A DNA stretch of 64,000 bases, taken from contig JAYZCG010000037.1 in the NCBI GenBank assembly GCA_036338435.1, positions 37,994-101,993 of the forward strand, in the 5' to 3' direction. Below, in pieces: positions 52,861 through 61,561 of this stretch. Under the pieces are notes generated by a model. That model did not search any database. It was not told the DNA's origin and saw nothing but the letters and a program-made list of their open reading frames with translations. This stretch comes from JAPYTY01 sp036338435 (GTDB lineage Bacteria; Acidobacteriota; UBA6911; RPQK01; JADFOI01). Position 1 is the stretch's first letter; every line of letters begins with the position of its first letter. A program made the translations under genes and the position numbers.

Positions 52861-53182
52861 TTTCCCACGTACCTTAGAGTCAACGATTTCCAAATCCGAT
52901 CCTTGAGAGGGAAGCTCCGAGATGCACGGGAGATGTCAATGATGTCAGAAATCGAACTATCATGAATGCCATTTTGAACATGAATCCACAAGATTACAAA
53001 GAAATGAGTCTTCCGGTGTTTTGGGTGGCAGTCTGGGCAAAGAGCAATGTAGGTCGGCTTGACCCCCTTCTAGCTCTCTGGTAGATTCCGCTGAAAGCAT
53101 TTGATGGCAACGGTTTTCCGATCTTAAGGGAAACCATTTTTTAGAGGTTTGCAGTCTAAAATTAATTTTGAGACACATCAAA

Positions 53183-54316
53183 ATGTATTCGTTAAGTCTA
53201 CTCCTTTCCGTGTTTCTTTTCTCACTTCTCTTTTTGGTTGCAGAACTCCTGATTAGGCGGTCTTATTTAGGAGTCCAGGGGGGCAGATATGATGTTGAAG
53301 AAACGGGATTTATGCCCACCAGGCTAAAGAGCAATTTCCAGGGAGAAATGTGGGGGATACCCTTTTCTACCAATCGATATGGATTTCGAGATGAGGAAGA
53401 TTTTTCAGAGGTGCCTTCCCCTGGAACCTTCAGGATCCTTTCGTTGGGAGATTCAGTTGGATTCGGAGTGTCAATTCAGGCCAAAGATCATTACAGCAAA
53501 GTTGCACAACGCCGTTTAAATGGGTTGGATTCCAAAAAACACTACCACGTCATCAATGCAGGAGGACAGGGATATAGTCCCTCCAATTATTACGTCTATC
53601 TGAGAGAGGAGGGACTTAAATCTGGAGCTAGAATGGTTGTTGTCGAGATCGAGCTCTGCAATGACATTACAGATGAGGCCCTGTTGACCTGGAGGGTTTC
53701 CAGTAGTGGAGGATTTCCAGATTCTATCGTAGGGGGCCGATATCTTGTTGGCTGGGATGGCAATTTGCTGGGGACGTATTCTAAAGGGAGTTTTTTCTTT
53801 GAGAAGACTTACACGTACACCACCATTATTCGTCGATTGTTTAATCTGCTGTACCGTATTTACCCAACCGAACCGTTCCATAGTGTTTCGGGATCAACGG
53901 TTTACTACACTCTGGGGTTCGATCGGTTTGTTTTGAATGAAAACAGAATTGAAGCTGGCTGGCAAAGGCTCTTTGGAGCTCTCAGTGCAGTGCATCAACT
54001 TTTGAAAGAACGCGATGTTTTGTTTTTACTCATGATTTTGCCGTCAAGCTACATTTATCAAAGTGATACAGAGCAGAAGCATTTTGCCTCTGGCCTACTG
54101 GAGAAAGCAGTATCTATGGCAGAGGAGCGACAATTGCCTTATCTGACCTTGGAAGAAGCCATTGAGAAAAGAGGTGGGGAAGAACTCTTTCTAGACTTCG
54201 TCCACTTGAACGAAGCGGGGAACCAAGTGGTAGGTGAGGCCCTCTCGGAGCATCTTGTCCAGATGATGGGCTCTCAAACTGTAGACTCATCATCCACCAG
54301 TAACAACCCGCTTTGA
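53183..54316 (+). CDS. Membrane-anchored SGNH-hydrolase-like protein
   Basis: A signal-anchor (about residues 2-25) precedes a GDSL/SGNH domain: nucleophile block SLGDSVGFGV, block II VINAGGQGYSPSNYYVYL, and the DxxH pair in DFVHLNEAGNQVV. About 377 residues. Such proteins often acylate or deacylate exported glycans, fitting its place at the end of the polysaccharide cluster. The ATG at 53183 is preferred to an in-frame TTG at 53168. The 230-base gap on its right to the next gene is empty. Confidence 0.8.
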   Translation: MYSLSLLLSVFLFSLLFLVAELLIRRSYLGVQGGRYDVEETGFMPTRLKSNFQGEMWGIPFSTNRYGFRDEEDFSEVPSPGTFRILSLGDSVGFGVSIQAKDHYSKVAQRRLNGLDSKKHYHVINAGGQGYSPSNYYVYLREEGLKSGARMVVVEIELCNDITDEALLTWRVSSSGGFPDSIVGGRYLVGWDGNLLGTYSKGSFFFEKTYTYTTIIRRLFNLLYRIYPTEPFHSVSGSTVYYTLGFDRFVLNENRIEAGWQRLFGALSAVHQLLKERDVLFLLMILPSSYIYQSDTEQKHFASGLLEKAVSMAEERQLPYLTLEEAIEKRGGEELFLDFVHLNEAGNQVVGEALSEHLVQMMGSQTVDSSSTSNNPL

Positions 54317-54546
54317 TTGTCTACGAAATGACCTTGTTACGCTCTCCAAATGCCTAGCAATTGTGTTCTATGATTGTTTTCAGACTGGTCACTCGGTGAA
54401 AGAGTGAGGCATATCTAAGCAGGGCATGTTATTTCTAACTAGCAGCTTCGATCAAGCCGATTACAAGTATAGCCTTGTTAGGCACCAGCCATTATTTCTT
54501 TGTGGGTAGCTGTCAGTGTTCTCTGGTACAAACAGGGACGAATGAC

Positions 54547-54885
54547 ATGAGCAAAAATCCAACAGCTGTTTCTTGCTTCGCACACGAAAGTGAGCAGGCA
54601 TTGGCTTGTTTTCTAGATTTCTATAGTGTGGAGTGGCGTTATGAGTCGGTTTGTTTTCCCTTAAACTGGGATGAAGAGGGTCGTGTGATAAGGAGTCTCA
54701 CTCCCGATTTTTACCTTCCCCAGTTCGAGCTTTTTGTGGAACTAACCACCATGAAACAGAGGCTTGTTACCAAGAAAAACCAGAAAATTAGAAGACTACG
54801 GGAATTATATCCTGACATAAGGATTAAGATCTTGTATGGCAGAGACTATCGCAAGCTACTTTTCAAGTTTGGTGTTTTGCAATGA
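54547..54885 (+). CDS. PD-(D/E)XK nuclease-fold protein paired with hpt
   Basis: A 112-residue protein with a restriction-endonuclease-like core: SLTPDFYLPQFELFVELTTM followed by a Lys-rich helix and IRIKILYGRDY. The Asp and Glu are spaced as in PD-(D/E)XK folds, but the usual ExK is ExT followed by MKQ. I recall similar proteins encoded just before hpt in other phyla. The ATG at 54547 is chosen over a TTG further upstream. It overlaps hpt by four bases (ATGA). Confidence 0.65.
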   Translation: MSKNPTAVSCFAHESEQALACFLDFYSVEWRYESVCFPLNWDEEGRVIRSLTPDFYLPQFELFVELTTMKQRLVTKKNQKIRRLRELYPDIRIKILYGRDYRKLLFKFGVLQ

Positions 54886-55460
54886 GCGCCTCCAATAGCA
54901 TCCTACCTGATGATTTATCCGCAGTAGTCAGTAAGATTATTTTGGATGAGAAGGCTATTTCCAGACGCGTAGCTGAGTTGGCTGGGGAGATCAGCCAGGA
55001 CTATAGCGGAAAGGATCCTGTGGTAGTAGGCGTTCTTCAGGGTGCATATATGCTGATGCGCGATCTAGTGAAGGAGCTTGCTTTTCCTGTTACTCCCGAG
55101 TTCATGCGTATTAGTAGTTACCAAAACCCATTTGCCGGTGAAGTAGAGATCGTCGAAGATCTGCAGGAGGATATCACTGGCCGCCATGTTTTATTGGTAG
55201 AAGATATTGTTGATACGGGGCTTACTCTTAATTATCTAGTTCATGTTTTGCTTGATCGCAATCCTGCTTCTTTGACAGTTTGTGCACTGCTGAATCGTTC
55301 TGAGTTACGACTCGTCGATATCCCTATCGAATACGTTGGATTTCAGGTGAGCGATGAATTTTTGATTGGCTATGGACTGGATTTCCGAGGTAGTTATCGG
55401 GATTTTCCCTTTGTAGCAACGATGAATCCCCAGTTGGCGAAAACGACCGGCAGTTGCTAA
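54882..55460 (+). CDS. hpt: Hypoxanthine phosphoribosyltransferase
   Basis: Purine salvage: hypoxanthine or guanine plus PRPP to IMP or GMP. The PRPP-binding loop VLLVEDIVDTGLTLNYL and GVLQGAYMLMRDLVKEL are clear, as is the C-terminal YVGFQVSDEFLIGYGLDF. 192 residues. Start inside the stop of the nuclease-fold gene, hence coupled. Confidence 0.95.
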   Translation: MSASNSILPDDLSAVVSKIILDEKAISRRVAELAGEISQDYSGKDPVVVGVLQGAYMLMRDLVKELAFPVTPEFMRISSYQNPFAGEVEIVEDLQEDITGRHVLLVEDIVDTGLTLNYLVHVLLDRNPASLTVCALLNRSELRLVDIPIEYVGFQVSDEFLIGYGLDFRGSYRDFPFVATMNPQLAKTTGSC

Positions 55461-55618
55461 CTGTGTTGTTGATCTCGGTCATCTAATCGGTTCTCATCAC
55501 CATAGAGACAGCATGTCAGTTTAAAGCACCCTGCTGTATGCTGGTCTTACGGGGTTCTGGCGCACAAGTCTGGGGAGTTTAGTTGTACAACACATCGTCA
55601 ATAGACTGAGGTGTTAGA

Positions 55619-55634
55619 GTGTAAAGTGTTACAC
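55619..55634 (+). promoter_or_regulatory. Operator-like palindrome upstream of a small membrane protein
   Basis: GTGTAA-AGTG-TTACAC, a perfect 6-bp inverted repeat with a 4-bp spacer. A further GTGTTA half-site lies just upstream at 55611-55616. It ends 23 bases before the next ATG, where a repressor site would be expected. No cognate regulator is identified. Confidence 0.35.
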
Positions 55635-55657
55635 AATCTGGAGTGAATATTGTAACA

Positions 55658-55900
55658 ATGTCCTGGACATTTTATGTTGCCCTCATTGTTTTTTTAACTG
55701 TAGTACTTACGGTATTTCTAGCTGTAGCGTACTCGGTAGGTTTGGGAATACGCGATAACTATCGGCGTTATTATCAAAAAGCTGAGCTTCAATGGACGAA
55801 TCCAGGTTGCAGAAATAGTCGTCAACTGAACTTCTGGTGGTTTGTTGCTAGTGCCTTGTTAGCGGCATGGCTGGTTGTGGAATATGTTATAAAGCCGTAG
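55658..55900 (+). CDS. Small two-helix membrane protein, unrecognised
   Basis: An 80-residue protein with two hydrophobic helices (about 5-27 and 58-77) around a basic, Tyr-rich centre (RDNYRRYYQKAELQW). The ATG at 55658 has GGAG 14 bases upstream; a GTG at 55643 would overlap that GGAG. It stands alone between hpt and rimO, downstream of a palindrome. Function unknown. Confidence 0.5.
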   Translation: MSWTFYVALIVFLTVVLTVFLAVAYSVGLGIRDNYRRYYQKAELQWTNPGCRNSRQLNFWWFVASALLAAWLVVEYVIKP

Positions 55901-56103
55901 GATTCGTGTAAAGAAGGGGGCATGATTGTGGGTCAACTGGTCCTTATCCATAAACCTGTTGTATGGGTCGTGGTGTCTGTTCTTTCTTGATCATCTCTTG
56001 TTTTCTCAGACCATTTCTATCCCTTTTTTTGAAAATTAGAATCGACAATCTGTCTATGATTGAGGCCCAGTCCAAAGAACTGTGCCGTTTGAATCGAAAC
56101 TCC

Positions 56104-56112
56104 TGATATAAT
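56104..56112 (+). promoter_or_regulatory. Extended -10 seven bases before rimO
   Basis: TGATATAAT (TGn plus perfect TATAAT) ends seven bases before the rimO ATG at 56120, with no Shine-Dalgarno sequence between. A leaderless rimO mRNA is the simplest reading. No matching -35 at 16-18 bases, which an extended -10 can do without. Confidence 0.55.
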
Positions 56113-56119
56113 TTTAGCC

Positions 56120-57460
56120 ATGTCAAAGGTTGGGTTTGTCAGCTTGGGATGTCCAAAGAATCTTGTCGACAGCGAAATTATGCTGGGACTTCTTAGCCAG
56201 GAGGGACATGAAATTATCTCCAATGAACAAGATGCGGAGATTATCGTTGTCAATACTTGTGGGTTCATCGAGAGTTCTAAGCAAGAGTCCATCGATGCCA
56301 TCCTTGAAATGGCTCAACGAAAGATTGATGGGAATTGCCACAAGTTGATTGTGGCCGGTTGTCTAGTTGAACGTTATCGGAAGCAGATCATGGATCAGAT
56401 TCCGGAGGTGGATGCAGTCGTTGGAACCGGTCAGATTCCTGAAATAGTCAGTGCCTGTTGTGAAACCCCCACAGTGCATGATCCCCCACGTTATCAATCC
56501 AGAGAGGCGTACTTATACAGCGAGTCAGATCCCAGGGTATTTACTACCCCAAGGTATAGCACATATCTTAAAATCGCGGAGGGATGTGACCATCCATGCA
56601 GTTTTTGCGTTATTCCCCAGATGCGAGGTCAGTTTCGTAGCCGTTCTATCGAGTCGATTGTCACCGAAGCAACCGATTTAGCGGTGAGAGGTACCAAGGA
56701 ACTTAACCTAATTGGGCAAGATACCACTATGTACGGGTGGGATTGGGGAAATAGATCCGGATTAGCTGAGCTTCTTGAGAGCCTAGGGGAGGTCGATGGA
56801 ATTGAGTGGATCCGCGTCTTATATGTCTATCCAAATAACGTTTCTGATGAGTTTCTGAAGGCAGTGGCACGAACTCCCACTGTTTGCAATTACATAGACA
56901 TTCCTCTCCAACACGTGTCAGGTAGGATTTTGAAGCGGATGAAAAGGGGAGGGAATCGGCATTCTCTGGGGCATCTTGTAAAGAGAATTCGGGACATTAT
57001 TCCTGAAGTGACGATACGAACAACCATGATTGTAGGGTTTCCGGGTGAGACAGACGAAGATGTGCAGGAGCTGATTGATTTTGTTCAGGAGACACAGTTT
57101 GATCGTCTTGGCGTATTTGCCTATTCCGACGAAGAAGAATCCGGTGCATATGGACTTGATGGTAAGCTTCCCGAAGATGTGAAAGAAGAGCGTCGTCGTC
57201 AATTGATGGCCATTCAGGCAAATATTTCCAAGGAGAAAAATAGCCGGTTGGTTGGACGAGTGTTACCTGTACTGGTTGAGGGGATGGCGAAGGAAAGTGA
57301 ACTGTTGTGGGAGGGAAGACTATCTTCTCAGGCTCCAGATATTGATGGTGTGGTGTACTTAACTGATGGAGTCAACGAAGGAATTCTTCCTGGCGACATA
57401 CGTCCTGTCAACATAACGGAGGCACATGAGTACGACCTTGTTGGAACCGTCCTACCATGA
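56120..57460 (+). CDS. rimO: Ribosomal protein S12 methylthiotransferase RimO
   Basis: Radical SAM enzyme that methylthiolates an Asp of ribosomal protein S12. N-terminal UPF0004 domain with SLGCPKNLVDSE and VNTCGFIES, the radical SAM cluster motif GCDHPCSFCVIP, and a C-terminal TRAM domain (about 375-440). The SLGCPKN start and length (446) favour RimO over MiaB. Confidence 0.95.
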   Translation: MSKVGFVSLGCPKNLVDSEIMLGLLSQEGHEIISNEQDAEIIVVNTCGFIESSKQESIDAILEMAQRKIDGNCHKLIVAGCLVERYRKQIMDQIPEVDAVVGTGQIPEIVSACCETPTVHDPPRYQSREAYLYSESDPRVFTTPRYSTYLKIAEGCDHPCSFCVIPQMRGQFRSRSIESIVTEATDLAVRGTKELNLIGQDTTMYGWDWGNRSGLAELLESLGEVDGIEWIRVLYVYPNNVSDEFLKAVARTPTVCNYIDIPLQHVSGRILKRMKRGGNRHSLGHLVKRIRDIIPEVTIRTTMIVGFPGETDEDVQELIDFVQETQFDRLGVFAYSDEEESGAYGLDGKLPEDVKEERRRQLMAIQANISKEKNSRLVGRVLPVLVEGMAKESELLWEGRLSSQAPDIDGVVYLTDGVNEGILPGDIRPVNITEAHEYDLVGTVLP

Positions 57461-57622
57461 ATTGGGGGGGATGCTTAGATTAGTGTGGCGATAGAGTATC
57501 TGGCATTGTCTCTAAGTTTCTCTTTTGTATAGAGCGAAACTATTACCTTATCGATTTGGGAGTGGTTCGGTAGGATATTCTATGGTTTTGCCAGTAACAG
57601 AGTCTGAGATGGGAGAAATAGG

Positions 57623-58087
57623 CTGAATCGACTAATTCAAACTGTAGTAACTGGTTGTGGCATAGGGTTTTTGCCCTTGGCCCCAGGAACGTGGGCTTCG
57701 GGAGCTACCGTAGTATTAGTTGCCCTAATTCATCGAGCGTCACCTGCCTGGGAAGGTTTGATTCTGGGGAGTGTTCTGGTATTGATTATCCCCGTAGCAG
57801 TCATTTTCTCGACGCGCTTTTCTCAAGCCAAAAACCATTCGGATCCATCCCAAATTGTAGTCGATGAGATTATCGGACAAATAGTTTGTTTTATGTGGAT
57901 TCCTATATCAACATTCTCTCTTGTTGCTGGATTCGTGCTCTTCCGCTTCTTCGATATTGTAAAGCCATTTCCAGTACAAACGTGTGAAAGGTTGTCCGGT
58001 GGAATGGGGATTGTGGCCGATGATGTAGTAGCTGGTTTGTATGCTGGTTTCTCACTGAGACTCTTGCTGTGGAGTATAGCAAGCTAG
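57623..58087 (+). CDS. pgpA: Phosphatidylglycerophosphatase A, probable CTG start
   Basis: Dephosphorylates phosphatidylglycerol phosphate. VVDEIIGQIVCF, FRFFDIVKPFPVQTCE and GGMGIVADDVVAGLYA are hallmark segments. The conserved N-terminal TGxGxGFLPLAPGTWASG requires translation from upstream of the TTG at 57671, yet the frame has no ATG, GTG or TTG before its stop at 57605. CTG at 57623 has GGGAGA six bases upstream and gives 154 residues, the family length. The product call is firm; the start is inferred. Confidence 0.85.
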   Translation: MNRLIQTVVTGCGIGFLPLAPGTWASGATVVLVALIHRASPAWEGLILGSVLVLIIPVAVIFSTRFSQAKNHSDPSQIVVDEIIGQIVCFMWIPISTFSLVAGFVLFRFFDIVKPFPVQTCERLSGGMGIVADDVVAGLYAGFSLRLLLWSIAS

Positions 58088-58230
58088 ATGTGTAGAAACT
58101 TTAGAATGCAATAGGGGTTCTATACAGAATGAGTTCACAGGTATTACTGTGATCATTGATGCCAGACTTGTTTGGCTTCGAAGAGCAACGTTAAATAGTC
58201 TGATGCATTAGTTTCGGGTCGAAGGTATTC

Positions 58231-59529
58231 TTGACAATTATGAAACGAGACGCAAGGAATACTCGAGCAGAGATCATTGCAGTGGGCACTGAGTTGTTGA
58301 CCGCCTCTCGGCTCGACACCAATTCGTTGTTCATTACAAGAACGTTAAATGGATTGGGTTTCACAGTGATGCGTAAATGTGTGGTAGGGGATCGCCAGAG
58401 TGAACTCCAACAATCTTTGGAGATGGCTCTAAGAGATTCTGAGGTTGTCATTACTATAGGGGGGTTGGGACCTACTAATGATGACATCACCCGGGAAGTT
58501 ATTTCTGAAACATTGGGCCGAGAGTTAAAGTTAGACGATGCTATTGTAAGCCGATTGAAGGAGCGCTTTAGTCGATCTAAACTAAAAATCATGGACAACA
58601 ATCTTCGGCAGGCTATGGTTCCAAAAGGAGCTAAGCCTATTGAGAATCCCAACGGGAGTGCTCCGGGGCTTTTCCTGAAGGAGGGCGATGCACTTTTATT
58701 TTTGCTTCCCGGTCCTCCTCGAGAACTTGAACCCATGATGGTTCGAGTCGCCGAGTTAATTCAAGAACACAAGGAGATCACTCAAGTGTTTCACCGAATT
58801 CTAAAGGTGGCTTCACTAGCTGAATCGGTAGTAGATTCAATGGTTGAACCAATTTACAAGTCCTATCCGCAGATTGAAACGACTGTGCTCTCTTCTCCCG
58901 GGGTTGTTGAGCTCTATTTTTACTGGACGGGTGAAGCCGATCGGCAATTAGCAGAACTCCAGCTGGCAGAATTGCATTCACTCCTCATTGACAAATTGGG
59001 CAAAGCGGTCTTTAGCGACCAAGAGGAAGCTTTAGAAGAGGTGGTTGGAAGACTTCTCCGAAAGAGCGGCAAGAACCTCGCAACCGCAGAGTCCTGCACC
59101 GGAGGATTAATGGGAAAGATGCTTACTGACGTGCCTGGGAGTTCAGATTACTATCATGGAGGTGTTGTTTCCTATAGCAATTTTTTGAAGAGTACTTTGA
59201 TTGGCGTAGATGAGAATATTCTCAAGCGTTTTGGAGCTGCCAGTGAAGAGGTAGCCCGGCAAATGGCTATTGGCATTCGAGAGCACGCGGGTACAGACTT
59301 TGGACTTTCCATCACGGGGATTGCAGGCCCGGAAGGGGGAACCCCGGAGAAGCCCGTAGGACTAGTATTTATCGGCCTTTCTGATGAAAATAATACCCAG
59401 ATACATCAGAAACAGTTTCCGGGGCCCAGAAAAACGGTTCGGATAGCGGCCTCCCGATACGCTCTGGATTGGTTACGACAGGATCTTTTGATGGGTGATC
59501 ATGGTGCACATGTTGATGAATGTGAATGA
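58231..59529 (+). CDS. cinA: CinA-family protein (nicotinamide-nucleotide amidase type)
   Basis: An N-terminal MoCF-type domain (AEIIAVGTELLTASRLDTNS, GGLGPTNDDITRE, LPGPPRELEPMM) and a C-terminal CinA/PncC deamidase domain (LATAESCTGGLMGKML, DYYHGGVVSYSN, SITGIAGPEGGTPEKPVG). The family recycles pyridine nucleotides (NMN deamidase, ADP-ribose pyrophosphatase). 432 residues. TTG at 58231 has GAAGG five bases upstream; an ATG nine bases later is the alternative start. Confidence 0.92.
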   Translation: MTIMKRDARNTRAEIIAVGTELLTASRLDTNSLFITRTLNGLGFTVMRKCVVGDRQSELQQSLEMALRDSEVVITIGGLGPTNDDITREVISETLGRELKLDDAIVSRLKERFSRSKLKIMDNNLRQAMVPKGAKPIENPNGSAPGLFLKEGDALLFLLPGPPRELEPMMVRVAELIQEHKEITQVFHRILKVASLAESVVDSMVEPIYKSYPQIETTVLSSPGVVELYFYWTGEADRQLAELQLAELHSLLIDKLGKAVFSDQEEALEEVVGRLLRKSGKNLATAESCTGGLMGKMLTDVPGSSDYYHGGVVSYSNFLKSTLIGVDENILKRFGAASEEVARQMAIGIREHAGTDFGLSITGIAGPEGGTPEKPVGLVFIGLSDENNTQIHQKQFPGPRKTVRIAASRYALDWLRQDLLMGDHGAHVDECE

Positions 59530-59559
59530 CATGATGTAAATGGTGTCGTGTGAGGACAT

Positions 59560-60129
59560 GTGATACGCGCTTTTATTGCTATTTCGGTTCCGTCACATAT
59601 CTCACAGCGTTGTCAACTAATCGGCGATAGTCTACGAGAGCTCAATCTGGATTGTCGGTTCGTAAAAACCCGTTTCATTCATCTCACTCTACAATTTTTG
59701 GGGGATGTCAGTGAGGAGAAGATACCCCTAATTGGGAAGATTATGCAGGAAACGGGTAGAGAAGTTGTGTCTTTCAATTTAGAAGTTTGTAAATTAGGAG
59801 TTTTTCCAAATCCTAGCAGACCGCGGATTGTCTGGATCGGCGTACACCCAGTCGATAGTCTTGGGGACCTACAGAAGGCGTTAAAAGAACGTATGAGGCA
59901 GATAGGTTTCACCTGTGATGGTAAGTTGTTTCATCCACACCTGACTCTTTTGAGACTCCGGTCCATACGAAACATTGCTGCTTTGATGGAGTATGTCAAA
60001 GAGGAAGGGGTTGGGGAACAAGCGGGTGTTTTCAAAGTGGAGGAAATCCATCTGTACCAAAGTATTCTCAAGGTAGATGGGGCAGAATATTATAAGTTGG
60101 TCACCACACGACTGGAATCGGAATGCTAA
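59560..60129 (+). CDS. thpR: RNA 2',3'-cyclic phosphodiesterase (ThpR/LigT)
   Basis: 2H phosphoesterase with both HxTx motifs (FIHLTLQFLGDV and FHPHLTLLRL) and MIRAFIAISVP at the N-terminus. Opens 2',3'-cyclic phosphates on RNA; physiological substrate uncertain. 189 residues. GTG start with GAGGA five bases upstream. The cinA-thpR order is common in bacteria. Confidence 0.93.
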   Translation: MIRAFIAISVPSHISQRCQLIGDSLRELNLDCRFVKTRFIHLTLQFLGDVSEEKIPLIGKIMQETGREVVSFNLEVCKLGVFPNPSRPRIVWIGVHPVDSLGDLQKALKERMRQIGFTCDGKLFHPHLTLLRLRSIRNIAALMEYVKEEGVGEQAGVFKVEEIHLYQSILKVDGAEYYKLVTTRLESEC

Positions 60130-60332
60130 TTATTGGTTGATCAGCTGGTTCTAATTTTTTGTCCTGGAACGAGCTCTTGAACTATATGCTGTGAGAGTTT
60201 TGATCCAGGTGGAAGGGCTTCAGGACTCAAACTAGTAGTCGTCTATTTTGTTCCCTTACCGATTGCCGATCATTCGGGTATCCTTGTATATTGTCAGTGA
60301 GCAACCAAATTGCAGTTGAAAGGAGCTGTCCC

Positions 60333-60521
60333 ATGGGGATTAATCAGGAACTGCTAGATATCTTGGCTTGTCCAGTTTGCAAGGTTAGTGTCGATCTTAC
60401 TCAAAATGGAGATGGTCTGAAGTGTGTGTCATGCAATCGGGTTTACCCCATCCGTGATGATATCCCAATTATGCTTGTTGATGAGGCAACCGTTGAGGCT
60501 TCCAAAGAGCCCCAATCCTAG
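60333..60521 (+). CDS. Trm112-like zinc-ribbon protein
   Basis: A 62-residue UPF0434/Trm112-family protein: LLDILACPVCKVSV and LKCVSCNRVYPIRDDIPIML give two CxxC knuckles for zinc. In other bacteria it lies near LPS genes such as lpxK and kdsB, and here it precedes a heptosyltransferase by five bases. The ATG at 60333 follows AAAGGAG. The 203-base gap before it has no gene. Confidence 0.88.
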   Translation: MGINQELLDILACPVCKVSVDLTQNGDGLKCVSCNRVYPIRDDIPIMLVDEATVEASKEPQS

Positions 60522-60526
60522 GAGTA

Positions 60527-61561
60527 ATGGAGTTGGACGTTGTGAGTGATGCGCCATCTCGTATTTTGTTCACGCGGCTACGGTCTTTAGGCGATACCGT
60601 TTTGATGACCCCAATTCTTACGGTCATGAAACGTGTTCCGGGTTGGCAGGTAGGAGTTGTCATTGAGACTCCCTATGAGCAGATGCTCGCAGATAACTCA
60701 AATGTGGATCAGCTGTTTGTCATTGATAATCTGCCTAACAAATGGTTGGCTCGTCTGAGAGTCATGCGAAAGATTCGTGCCTTTCGCCCTACTGTGGCAG
60801 TTGATCTCCACGGAGGTACAACGAGTGCTCTTTTGACAGCACTCTCTGGAGCTTCAAAACGAGTAGGTTATCTGAAGAGTCGTAATGCATATCTTTACAA
60901 CATTCAAATTCCGAACTCCGATAAAGTGTGGGAACGACAACAGGTTCACACTGTGGAACACCAACTTTCAGTTCTCAAGCATATGGGCTTCCCCGTGGAA
61001 CCTATTCCCTCTCCACAAGTTCATGTTGGTGTGGATGATCAGGTATCTATCAGAAAGATGCTCGCTAGTGTGGGTGTAGAGGGCGATTTTGTCCTCATTC
61101 ATCCTGCTGCCACTTTTGACACCAAACAGTGGGAACCCAGCAAGTTTTCTTCTTTAGCCAATAGATTAGTCGAGCAAAATCATCAAGTGGTGGTAACGGC
61201 TGGACCCGGAGAAGAAGCTTTGTTAAAAGAGATCCAGTTAGACTGTAGTTCCGAAGTCCGAGTTGTAACACCCTTGTCTATCAGGAAATTTTCGGCCCTA
61301 TGCTCTCTTTGCAATGTTTACGTGGGAAATGACACGGGGGCCACTCATATCGTGGCTGCACTGGGCAAAAAGATCGTTGTGGTGTGGGGATCGTCTGATT
61401 TTAGAGTCTGGTATCCATGGGGGACGGAACACAAGTTAATTCGATCGGATTTGCCATGCATTCCTTGCCCAGGGTATTTTTGTCTCCACTATGATGAGCC
61501 TCGTTGTATAAGGTCTATTTCTGTGGAGCCGGTATTTGAGGCCGTCCAAGCATTGTTATGA
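60527..61561 (+). CDS. GT9-family LPS heptosyltransferase-like protein
   Basis: A 344-residue GT9 protein: LFTRLRSLGDTVLMTPIL, AVDLHGGTTSALL, LIHPAATFDTKQWEPSKF, and the C-terminal VGNDTGATHIVAALGKKIV with VVWGSSD. The same family as WaaC/WaaF inner-core heptosyltransferases; acceptor not known. It overlaps the heptose kinase gene by four bases, supporting a heptose substrate. Confidence 0.9.
   Translation: MELDVVSDAPSRILFTRLRSLGDTVLMTPILTVMKRVPGWQVGVVIETPYEQMLADNSNVDQLFVIDNLPNKWLARLRVMRKIRAFRPTVAVDLHGGTTSALLTALSGASKRVGYLKSRNAYLYNIQIPNSDKVWERQQVHTVEHQLSVLKHMGFPVEPIPSPQVHVGVDDQVSIRKMLASVGVEGDFVLIHPAATFDTKQWEPSKFSSLANRLVEQNHQVVVTAGPGEEALLKEIQLDCSSEVRVVTPLSIRKFSALCSLCNVYVGNDTGATHIVAALGKKIVVVWGSSDFRVWYPWGTEHKLIRSDLPCIPCPGYFCLHYDEPRCIRSISVEPVFEAVQALL

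Noticed and set aside
58191..58736. 181-codon open frame on the minus strand opposite cinA
   Set aside because: It lies inside the strongly conserved cinA gene, has Ser/Arg-rich composition typical of antisense reading, and no ribosome binding site.
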